Shown here one piece after another: positions 57,054 through 64,000 of a DNA stretch of 64,000 nucleotides (positions within the stretch are counted from its first letter, which is position 1; every line of letters starts with the position of its first letter). A program made the position numbers and the translations under genes. The notes beneath the pieces were generated by a model, which worked only from the letters and a program-made list of their open reading frames with translations, ran no database searches and was not told the DNA's origin. The stretch comes from an uncultured Sphingomonas sp. GTDB lineage: Bacteria > Pseudomonadota > Alphaproteobacteria > Sphingomonadales > Sphingomonadaceae. The DNA lies in assembly GCF_937871615.1 (NCBI RefSeq), contig NZ_CALMPA010000046.1:124001-188000 (forward strand), read 5' to 3'.

Positions 57054-59217
57054 ATGGCCACATTAGCCGGGGGCGCCCCTAGCACGCGCCTGATGCGGCT
57101 TCAAACCTTCGCCATCGAACGATGGCTGGAGGCGGAGCGCGATCAGCTTGCATTGTGGCTGCCGGTGTTTCTCGGCGCAGGGGTCATCCTGTGGTTCGCG
57201 CTGCCCGACCCGCGTGGTTGGACGATCGCGATCCTGCTCGCGGCGGGCATTGGTTCATTCGCGATCGCGCTTCAGGGCGGCGGGCGGCTGGGGCGGTGCG
57301 TCGCGGTCGCCGGGTTCGCGCTGGCGATCGGGGTTGCGCTGATCTGGTGGCGCGCGGAGCGGGCGGCGGCGCCGGTATTGCCGCGCGCGATGGTGGTGCG
57401 GTTCGAGGCGCGGGTGGAGCGTGCGCAGCCGCTGCCGGCACGCGCGCTGGTTCGGCTGACGCTAGCGCCGACGCGCTGGATCGACCGCGCTCCGAAGGCC
57501 GCGCCGGCCCGGATCCGCGTCAATCTCGCCGAGGCGGATGCGCCCCCCGGCATCGCGCCCGGCGCGATCGTCGCGATCCGCGCGCGGCTCATGCCGCCCG
57601 CGCCGCCGGCGGTGCCGGGGGCTTATGATTTCGCGCGGGTCGCGTGGTTCGACGGGCTGGGCGCGACCGGGCGCGCGCTGCCGCCGCTCACGATCCTCTC
57701 CGGCGGCGGCGCGGGAGACGGACTGCGCGTGCGGCTTTCGCGCCATATCCATGCGCAACTGGCCGGGAGCGCGGGCGGCATCGCCGCGGCGCTGGCGACC
57801 GGCGATGTCGGCGCGATCACCGATTCGGATGCCGAGGCGATGCGGCGATCGGGGCTGGCGCATCTGCTTTCGGTCAGCGGGCTTCATATCACCGCTGCCG
57901 TCGGGATCGCGATGCTGGTTGCGGCGCGGCTGCTCGCGCTCAATCAGCGGCTCGCGCTCACCGGGCGGGTTCCGCTGCTCGCCGGCGCGGTGGGGGCTGT
58001 GGCTGCGATCGGCTATACCCTGCTGACGGGCAGCGAAGTGCCGACGATCCGCAGTTGTGTCGCGGCGTTGCTGGTGCTCGGGGCGATGGCGTTGGGGCGG
58101 GAAGCGGTGACCTTGCGGCTGGTCGCGGCCGGGGCGTTCGTCGTCGTGCTGTTATGGCCCGAGTCGCTCGTCGGCCCGAGCTTCCAGCTTTCCTTCGCGG
58201 CGGTGACGACGATCGTGGCGCTGCACGAGCACCCGGTCGTGCGGCGCTGGTTCATGAAGCGCGAGGAGGGATGGATCGCGCGCGTGCTGCGCGAGGGCGG
58301 CTCGCTCCTGCTCACCGGGCTGGTGATCGAATTCGCGCTGATGCCGATCGCCGTTTATCATTTTCACCGCGCGGGGATTTATGGCGCGGTGGCGAATATC
58401 GTCGCGATCCCGCTCACCACCTTCATCGTGATGCCGCTGGAGGCGCTGGCGCTGCTGTTCGATGTGGCTGGGCTGGGCGGGCCTTTGTGGTGGCTGGCGG
58501 GCAAGGCGCTCGCGCTTTTGCTGTGGATCGCGCGCACCACCGCCGCCGCGCCGGGATCGGTCACCGCGCTCCCGGCGATGCCGGGCGGCGCCTATGCGCT
58601 GATGGCGGCGGGCGGGCTGTGGCTCGCGCTGTGGCGGACGCGGTGGCGGCGGCTCGGCTTCATGCCGCTGGTGATCGGCGCGGGTTGGGCGCTGGCGACT
58701 CCCGCGCCGGATCTGCTCGTCACCGGCGACGGGCGCCATGTCGCGATCCGCACCGCGCGGCGATCTGGCGGTGCTGCGCGATCGCACCGGCGATTATGTG
58801 CGCGGGATGCTCGCGGAAAATGCCGGGTTCGAGGACGATCCTGAGCTTCTGTCGGAGCAGCCCGACGCACGGTGCAGCCGCGACGCGTGCGTGATGATAC
58901 GAAAGGCGCGCGGGCGGAACTGGCGCATCCTCGCGACGCGCAGCGGCTATCTGCCACCGTGGGAGGAGATGGTGGCGGCCTGTCGCGCCGCCGATATCGT
59001 CATCAGCGATCGCCGCCTGCCGCGCGCCTGCGCGCCTCGCTGGCTGCTGCTCGATCGCCCGATGCTGGAAACGACCGGCGGCGTCGCGTTGAGTCTGGCC
59101 GCCGGCAGGATCGTTACGGTGCGCAAGCCGGGGGACCGCCATCCATGGGTGGCGACCGTATCATTGTCTCGGCAAGCGCAGCGTTCAGTTTCAGGTGCGT
59201 CGATGCGATCACGGTAG
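57054..59217 (+). pseudogene. comEC: ComEC/Rec2 DNA uptake channel, frameshifted
   Basis: In the first frame (57054-58844) lie the N-terminal membrane segments and the Competence domain (AMRRSGLAHLLSVSGLHI, LLTGSEVPTIRSCVAALLV, FQLSFAAV). ComEC carries single-stranded DNA through the inner membrane during transformation. After VAIRTA (about 58755) the first frame becomes Arg-rich nonsense, while the next frame continues sensibly with GDLAVLRDRTGDYVRGML to a stop at 59217. One inserted base (or a 2-base loss) explains it. Joined, the protein would be about 720 aa. The channel part remains intact; the C-terminal beta-lactamase-like remnant is lost. Confidence 0.85.
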
Positions 59218-59231
59218 CGACGATGCGATTA

Positions 59232-59696
59232 TCAGTATCGCGCGCGCCTTGCTATCCGTCCGCATCGGCGATTAACGGGTTCATGCCCTCGAAAGCCCGG
59301 TGGCCGGCACCACGCGGGCAATGCGGTGGCGGTAGCGACGATCCGGTCATCGGTATCGCGCAATTCGCTTTCGAGGAGCGCAATCGTCTTACCGAGTTGT
59401 ACCAACCGGCCCTCACCGCTCAATCCGCCGGGTTGGGCCGGGACAAGAAAACGTGTGCTAAGCTCGATCGTCGCGCAAATAGGCGTTGCCGTCCGTTTCA
59501 CCAACACAGTCGGCCCCCGCGTGTCATCGAGCACTGCGGTGAGAAAGCCGCCCTGGATATTGCCACCCGGATTGCGGAAACCCCGATGCGCATCGAACGC
59601 GATCCGCACCGCGCCTGTAGCGGGGGCGGTGCTCAGCGACGTCCAGCCGAGCGTCTCCGCGCTTAACGGCTTAGGAAAACGATCGAACCCGCTCAT
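59232..59696 (-). CDS. PaaI-type hotdog thioesterase
   Basis: This 154-aa hotdog-fold protein has the PaaI/YbgC-like pattern: VRIAFDAHRGFRNPGGNIQGGFLTAVLDD (the Asn-Pro-Gly-Gly-x-x-x-Gly-Gly active-site loop, about residues 31-59), ATIELSTRFLVPAQPG and GEGRLVQLGKTIALLE. Such enzymes hydrolyse acyl- or aryl-CoA. The C-terminal 20 residues are Arg-rich and outside the fold. It converges on comEC with a 14-base gap and lies 30 bases downstream of lexA. Confidence 0.88.
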   Translation of the reverse strand: MSGFDRFPKPLSAETLGWTSLSTAPATGAVRIAFDAHRGFRNPGGNIQGGFLTAVLDDTRGPTVLVKRTATPICATIELSTRFLVPAQPGGLSGEGRLVQLGKTIALLESELRDTDDRIVATATALPAWCRPPGFRGHEPVNRRCGRIARRARY

Positions 59697-59726
59697 CGCG
59701 GGCGCCCTACGATCGTGGCGTCCGGA

Positions 59727-60392
59727 TCAGTCGTAGCGTCGCAGCAGCCCCGCGAGCTTGCCCTGCACGCGCACCTGCGCGGGTGAGTAGCGTTGCGGAT
59801 CATAGCTGCGGTTGGCGGGATCGAGCCGGACCATCGCGCCTTCGCGGCGGAAATATTTGAGCGTCGCCTCGCTATCGTCGATCAGCGCCACGACGATCTC
59901 GCCGTCACGCGCGGTTTCGGTGCGGCGGATGAGCGCGTAATCGCCATCGAGGATGCCTGCCTCGACCATCGAATCGCCGGCCACCTCCAGCGCGAAATGC
60001 TCGCCCGATCCCAGCAGCGCCGCCGGCACCGGAAGCGAGGTCGATCCCTCGAACGCCTCGATCGGCATACCCGCCGCGATCCGCCCGTGCAGCGGGATTT
60101 CGACCACATCGTTCGCCGGCTCCGGCATGGCGCGTTTCAGCGCCTGCGATTGCGCGGTGGCGCGGCGCGGCTCGATGCGCTCGGGCATCTTCACCACTTC
60201 GAGCGCGCGCGCGCGATTGGGCAGGCGGCGCAGGAAGCCGCGTTCCTCCAGCGCGCTGATAAGGCGATGGACGCCCGATTTGGATTTCAGCTCAAGCGCG
60301 TCCTTCATTTCCTCGAACGAGGGGGAAACGCCGCTTTCGGCGAGGCGATCATGGATGAAACAGATCAACTCATGCTGTTTCTTCGTAAGCAT
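59727..60392 (-). CDS. lexA: SOS repressor LexA
   Basis: This 221-aa repressor has an N-terminal winged helix ([40 protein letters not shown]) and a C-terminal S24 protease domain. The self-cleavage bond is Ala107-Gly108 in GRIAAGMP, the nucleophile is Ser141 in GDSMVEAG and the base is Lys179 in ATLKYF. ATG 60392 follows a strong GGAGGA site at 60397-60402. It lies downstream of moeA, with LexA operators in the gap, so it controls its own promoter. Confidence 0.98.
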   Translation of the reverse strand: MLTKKQHELICFIHDRLAESGVSPSFEEMKDALELKSKSGVHRLISALEERGFLRRLPNRARALEVVKMPERIEPRRATAQSQALKRAMPEPANDVVEIPLHGRIAAGMPIEAFEGSTSLPVPAALLGSGEHFALEVAGDSMVEAGILDGDYALIRRTETARDGEIVVALIDDSEATLKYFRREGAMVRLDPANRSYDPQRYSPAQVRVQGKLAGLLRRYD

Positions 60393-60409
60393 CGCGATCC
60401 TCCGCAGGC

Positions 60410-60435
60410 GAACAGACGTGGAACCTTTACGGAAC
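60410..60435 (-). promoter_or_regulatory. Tandem LexA operator upstream of lexA
   Basis: Three GTTC half-sites (minus strand; GAAC on the plus strand at 60410-60413, 60421-60424 and 60432-60435) are each separated by exactly 7 bases. They give two overlapping GTTC-N7-GTTC operators just upstream of the lexA ribosome binding site. This fits autoregulation and matches the site in front of recA. Confidence 0.88.
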
Positions 60436-60448
60436 AATCAATGGAGGG

Positions 60449-61633
60449 TCAAGCGATGACGAGGATTTCCGCCGATTCGCCCGTCAACGCTGGCGGTGCA
60501 TGGGGCTCGCGCACGATCAAGCAGTTCGCGCGGGCGAGCGTTGCCAGCATCGAACTGTCCTGGATCGCGGCGGCGTGGAGCAGGCCGTCGCGCAACTCGG
60601 CGCGGATATAATCGGTCCGCTCGCCGTTCGCCGGCAGCGCCTCGCCCAGCAGCGCGCGGGTGGTGTGGGGCAGCGGCGCGCGTGCGCCGGCGATCGCGAT
60701 GACGAGCGGGAGTACGAACAGCAGGCCCGTGACGAAGGCCGAAACCGGATTGCCCGGCAGCCCGATCACCACGCAATCGCCCCGCCGCCCGGCCATCATC
60801 GGCTTGCCGGGGCGAAGCGCGATGCGCCAGAAGTCGATCGTCGCACCCGCCGCCTCCAGCGCGGGGCGGACGAGATCGTGATCGCCCACCGAAGCGCCCC
60901 CGGTCGTCACCAGAACGTCCGCCGTGACGGCGGCGAAGGCGTCGCGCATCGGCTCCAGCCGATCGGGCAGGATGCCGAGATCGACGACCTCCACGGGAAG
61001 CCCGCCAAGCATTGCGCGCAGCATCAGCCGGTTCGATTCGGGCAGGCCCGGCGCGTCGCTGCCCGGCTCGACCAGTTCGTCCCCGGTCGCGGCGAGGGCG
61101 ACGCGCACCGGGCGGCTGACGACCACCTCCCGCACGCCGCCGGTCGCGATGAGCGCGAGCCGCGCGGGGGTCAGCGCGTCGCCGGTGGCGGCGAGCGTGT
61201 CGCCTTCGTGGAAATCGAGCCCGCGCGCGCGGACGTTCCTGGTGCGAAAGGCGGGGCCATCGCCGGCAAGCCGGAGCGTGGCGCCATCGCGCGCGGCTTC
61301 CTCCTGCACTAATATCGTATCCGTGCCGGGGGGAAGCGGCGCGCCGGTGAAGATGCGCACCGCCTCGCCAGCGGCCACCGCGCCGTCGAAGTCATGGCCC
61401 GCCGCGCTTTCGCCGATCACGCGCCACGGGCCGGGCATATCGGCAAAGCGGATCGCATAGCCATCCATCGCCGACAGGTCCGCCACCGGCTGGGTGCGGC
61501 GCGCGGTCACGGGTTCGCGCAGATAGCGCCCCGCAGCGGCGATCAGCGGCAGGCGCTCGGTCGCGATGGCGGGAGCGAGCGCGAGCAACCGCGCCTGCGC
61601 CTCGGGGACCGGCAGGAGGGAGGGACTGGCCAT
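60449..61633 (-). CDS. moeA: Molybdopterin molybdotransferase MoeA
   Basis: This 394-aa enzyme inserts molybdate into adenylylated molybdopterin. It has LSAMDGYAIRFAD near residue 53, RIFTGAPLPPGTDTILVQEE, the TTGGASVGDHDL loop and KPMMAGRRGDCVVIGLPGNPVSAF with the active-site region. Domain order and length are standard. The gene reads toward lexA, 57 bases away, and is divergent from the RNB ribonuclease gene, with an 82-base promoter gap. Confidence 0.97.
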   Translation of the reverse strand: MASPSLLPVPEAQARLLALAPAIATERLPLIAAAGRYLREPVTARRTQPVADLSAMDGYAIRFADMPGPWRVIGESAAGHDFDGAVAAGEAVRIFTGAPLPPGTDTILVQEEAARDGATLRLAGDGPAFRTRNVRARGLDFHEGDTLAATGDALTPARLALIATGGVREVVVSRPVRVALAATGDELVEPGSDAPGLPESNRLMLRAMLGGLPVEVVDLGILPDRLEPMRDAFAAVTADVLVTTGGASVGDHDLVRPALEAAGATIDFWRIALRPGKPMMAGRRGDCVVIGLPGNPVSAFVTGLLFVLPLVIAIAGARAPLPHTTRALLGEALPANGERTDYIRAELRDGLLHAAAIQDSSMLATLARANCLIVREPHAPPALTGESAEILVIA

Positions 61634-61715
61634 GGCTCATCCATCGCACGCGCGCCCGTCCGGGGCCACCGCGAGATGATCGACAGCGCGGTGACCCGCC
61701 GATAACCTGCGCGCG

Positions 61716-63125
61716 ATGAAGACCTTGCACGATCCCGATCGCGAACTGACCGAGGGCCTGGCGGCGATCCGCGCGCAATATGACGTGCCCGCCGGTTTCC
61801 CGCCGCAGGTGTTCGCCGCCGCCGAGGCAGCGAAGCGCGCGCCCGACGCGCATATCGACCGCACGGCGATACCGTTCGTGACGCTCGATCCCGCCAGTTC
61901 GACCGATCTCGATCAGGCGTTTGCGATCGAGGCAGCGGGGAGCGATCTGCTGCTGCGTTATGCGATCGCCGACGTGGCGTGGTTCGTCGACGAGGGCGGG
62001 GCACTTGACGCCGAGGCGTGGCGGCGCGGGGAATCGCTGTATCTGCCCGATGGCAAGGCGGCGCTTTATCCCCCGGCGCTGGGCGAGGGGGCGGCGAGCC
62101 TGTTGCCCGATGGCGATCGCCCGGCGGTGATCTTCGCGGTGCGGGTCGCGCCCGATGGCACGGCGGCGCTTGATGGCGTGGAGCGCGCGGTGATTCGCAG
62201 CCGCGCGAAGCTGGCGTATGAAACGGTGCAGACCGGGGATTTGCCCGCCGGGTTCGCCGATCTCGCCGCGCGCGTCATCGCGGCGGAAGATCGGCGCGGC
62301 GCGGCACGGGTCGATCCGCCCGAGCAGGAACTGGCGCGCAATGGCGATGGCCGGCTGCAACTGCGCTTCCGCCCGCGCGAGGCATCGGAGGATCAGAATG
62401 CCGCGATGTCGCTCGCGACCAATCTGGCGGTGGCACAGGCGATGCTGTCGCGCCACACCGGGCTGTTCCGCGTCATGCCGGGGCCGGACGCGCACGCGGT
62501 CGCACGGCTGCGCAATGCCGCCGCCGCGCTCGCCATCGGCTGGCCGGCGGATATGTCGCTCGCAGACTTTCAGCGCGGCCTCGACGGGCATGATCCGCGC
62601 CACGCGGCGATGATGATCGCGATCCGTCGCGCAGGGGAGGGAGCGAGCTATGCGCCATACCAGCCCGGCATGGTGCCGTGGCACGCGGCGGTCGCGGCGA
62701 CCTATGCCCATGCCACCGCCCCCTTGCGCCGGCTGGCGGATCGCTATGTCGTGCAGGCCGCGCTGGCGATCGCGAACGGCAAGGCGGTGCCCGATTTCGT
62801 CACCGCCGCTTTCGCGCGGCTGCCGGCGGTGATGGCGCATTCCGGCGCGATCGCGGGCGCGGTCGATCGCGCGGTGATCGACATGGCGGAAGCGGTGATG
62901 CTCCAGGGACAGGAGGGGCAGGCGTTCGACGCGGTGATCCTCGATCGCGAGGAACGCAGCGCGCGCATTCAGCTTTGCGATCGCCCGGTGGTGGCGCGGG
63001 TGACGACGGATGCGGGCGAGCCGGGGGACACGATCGAGGTGCGGCTCGACGAGGCCGATCCGGTGCGCCGCGCGCTGCACTTCTCGCGCATCGCCCCCGT
63101 CCAGGCTCAGCCGACGAGCGGATGA
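61716..63125 (+). CDS. RNB-domain ribonuclease (RNase II/R family), short form
   Basis: This 469-aa hydrolytic 3'-5' exoribonuclease consists largely of the RNB domain without the full cold-shock and S1 arms of E. coli RNase II/R. The metal-binding cluster DPASSTDLDQAFAIE lies at about residues 57-71, YAIADVAWFVDEGG follows, and the catalytic-arginine motif HATAPLRRLADRYV is near residue 330. A short C-terminal beta domain may replace S1. ATG 61716 starts the protein; its last 19 bases overlap thpR on the other strand. Confidence 0.92.
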   Translation: MKTLHDPDRELTEGLAAIRAQYDVPAGFPPQVFAAAEAAKRAPDAHIDRTAIPFVTLDPASSTDLDQAFAIEAAGSDLLLRYAIADVAWFVDEGGALDAEAWRRGESLYLPDGKAALYPPALGEGAASLLPDGDRPAVIFAVRVAPDGTAALDGVERAVIRSRAKLAYETVQTGDLPAGFADLAARVIAAEDRRGAARVDPPEQELARNGDGRLQLRFRPREASEDQNAAMSLATNLAVAQAMLSRHTGLFRVMPGPDAHAVARLRNAAAALAIGWPADMSLADFQRGLDGHDPRHAAMMIAIRRAGEGASYAPYQPGMVPWHAAVAATYAHATAPLRRLADRYVVQAALAIANGKAVPDFVTAAFARLPAVMAHSGAIAGAVDRAVIDMAEAVMLQGQEGQAFDAVILDREERSARIQLCDRPVVARVTTDAGEPGDTIEVRLDEADPVRRALHFSRIAPVQAQPTSG

Positions 63126-63652
63126 CGAACGATCGGCGCATAGCGCGCGCCGTCATGCCCGAGGCTGCTTTCATAGAGGATCAGCTCAGCCATGGTGAAC
63201 GGCGCGCTGGAAAGCGCGGCGTGCTCCGCGATCCAGCGTTCGAGCGCTGCGCCATGCCCTGCGCTGCGCGGTAGCCGGGCGAGCGTGATGTGCGGCAGAT
63301 AGGCGCGCCGTTCCGGCTCCAGCCCGAGCCGCACCAGCGCATGATCCACCTTGCGATGCAGCGCGGCGAGCGCCTCATGCGGCGTGACGCCCGCCCATAA
63401 GGCGTCGGCCCGCCCGCGCTTGTCGAACCGCCCCACCCCGGCGAGCGCGATGGTTGGCGCAGGGGCGGCAATCCCGCCGATCGCGAGCGCGATTTCCTCC
63501 GCCAGCGGGCGTTCGACCTCGCCGATGAAGCGCAAGGTGAGATGGAGTTGGGCGTCGTCCTGCCATCGCGCGCCGGGCACGCCACCCATCGTTTGCGCAA
63601 GCGTGGCGCGGATCGCGGACGGTGGGCACAGGGCGACGAACAGGCGGTGCAT
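63107..63652 (-). CDS. thpR: RNA 2',3'-cyclic phosphodiesterase (2H family)
   Basis: This 181-aa 2H phosphoesterase opens 2',3'-cyclic phosphates of RNA. The two catalytic HxTx motifs are HLTLRF (about residues 37-42) and HITLAR (about 124-129). ATG 63652 gives the common MHRLFVAL start; a longer in-frame start at 63748 would run into the promoter region of the next gene. It converges on the RNB gene with a 19-base overlap. Confidence 0.93.
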   Translation of the reverse strand: MHRLFVALCPPSAIRATLAQTMGGVPGARWQDDAQLHLTLRFIGEVERPLAEEIALAIGGIAAPAPTIALAGVGRFDKRGRADALWAGVTPHEALAALHRKVDHALVRLGLEPERRAYLPHITLARLPRSAGHGAALERWIAEHAALSSAPFTMAELILYESSLGHDGARYAPIVRHPLVG

Positions 63653-63773
63653 CGGGCGAACCTTTTTGTAACGAAAGATTGCTTCCGGGCGGCTCGCTTG
63701 AAAATTTCGCCCGCACGGGCAATATTTCGGCAGTACCGGCTCGTTCATTGCCGGACAAAGGAGCGAACTGACA

Positions 63774-64000
63774 ATGGCTAACTGGTCTGACCCCCGGCCG
63801 ACCGCCGCCCCCTTCGGGTCGAGCGCCGCCGATACGCGGAGCGCTGCGTATGACGCGGGTCTCCGGTCTTACATGCTCTCGGTGTACAACTACATGGCCT
63901 CCGGCGTGTTGTTGACCGGGATCGTGGCGCTGCTGTTCGCCAGCGGTGGCCGCGACAGCCTGGCCGCGCAGGTGTTCATGGCGCCCGGCATCCTGAAATA
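63774..64000 (+). CDS. Bax inhibitor-1/YccA family membrane protein (partial)
   Basis: The first 75 residues are seen; the gene runs off the window. A hydrophilic start (MANWSDPRPTAAPFG) is followed by SYMLSVYNYMASGVLLTGIV, the typical beginning of the first membrane helix of BI-1/YccA proteins, and a second hydrophobic stretch. Family members are Ca2+-leak channels or interact with FtsH. AAAGGAG lies upstream at about 63756-63762. Confidence 0.9.
   Translation, partial: MANWSDPRPTAAPFGSSAADTRSAAYDAGLRSYMLSVYNYMASGVLLTGIVALLFASGGRDSLAAQVFMAPGILK

Noticed and set aside
61392..63080. Open frame antisense to the RNB gene and moeA start
   Set aside because: It covers the divergent promoter region and has no recognisable family.

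Overview
This is a 64-kb, gene-dense, GC-rich chromosomal segment from an alphaproteobacterium, most likely Sphingomonadaceae (Sphingomonas-like). The evidence is the gene families and order (nuoA-N followed by birA, coaX, rnj and DUF1467; moeA-lexA; pdhA with a lipoyl-bearing pdhB), the alphaproteobacterial LexA operator GTTC-N7-GTTC upstream of both recA and lexA, and frequent GTG starts with ATGA/GTGA stop-start overlaps. I saw no rRNA, tRNA, CRISPR array, transposase or integrase gene.

Layout. 0-9.3 kb: end of gatB, moaB, a DUF1801 gene, slt, a uracil-DNA-glycosylase-like gene with degenerate motifs, ETF-ubiquinone oxidoreductase, a secreted TPR protein, ispE and SOS-regulated recA. 9.3-9.8 kb: a 0.5-kb gene-free stretch with a terminator and a candidate structured RNA. 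9.8-17.5 kb: methyltransferase and GST, then a leftward MFS-cysK-cell wall hydrolase run, then pdhA-pdhB. 17.5-20 kb: a small tadE-tadE-tadG-like cluster. 20-27.3 kb: squalene/phytoene synthase-like, EF-hand, trmFO, a two-gene island with atypical composition that separates trmFO from a second, truncated trmFO 5' end, then YhhN, DsbA-like, STAS-like and thiE. 27.4-28.8 kb: efp and suhB. 29-44.5 kb: the whole complex I operon nuoABCD-x-EF-y-GHIJKLMN with two passenger genes. 44.5-48 kb: birA (apparently CTG start), coaX, rnj and DUF1467, continuing in the same direction. 48-54.3 kb: poorly characterised genes, namely a 765-aa membrane coiled-coil protein, divergent from an NTP-transferase-like membrane protein, a DUF2336 protein and a histidine-kinase-like protein without the phospho-acceptor histidine. 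54-59.2 kb: a small membrane protein, gltA, gltX and a frameshifted comEC. 59.2-64 kb: a hotdog thioesterase, lexA, moeA, an RNB-domain ribonuclease, thpR and the start of a Bax-inhibitor-1 family gene.

Most of the window is core metabolism: respiration (complex I, ETF-QO, citrate synthase, pyruvate dehydrogenase), cofactors (ispE, thiE, moaB, moeA, coaX, birA), RNA processing and translation (rnj, RNB, thpR, trmFO, gltX, efp, gatB) and the SOS pair recA/lexA. The most interesting points are the trmFO exchange with cargo at 22.4-24.7 kb, the pseudo-histidine-kinase neighbourhood at 48-54 kb, the candidate RNA after recA, the glycosylase-like protein without iron-sulfur cysteines, the comEC frameshift, and the passenger genes and palindromic repeat inside the nuo operon.
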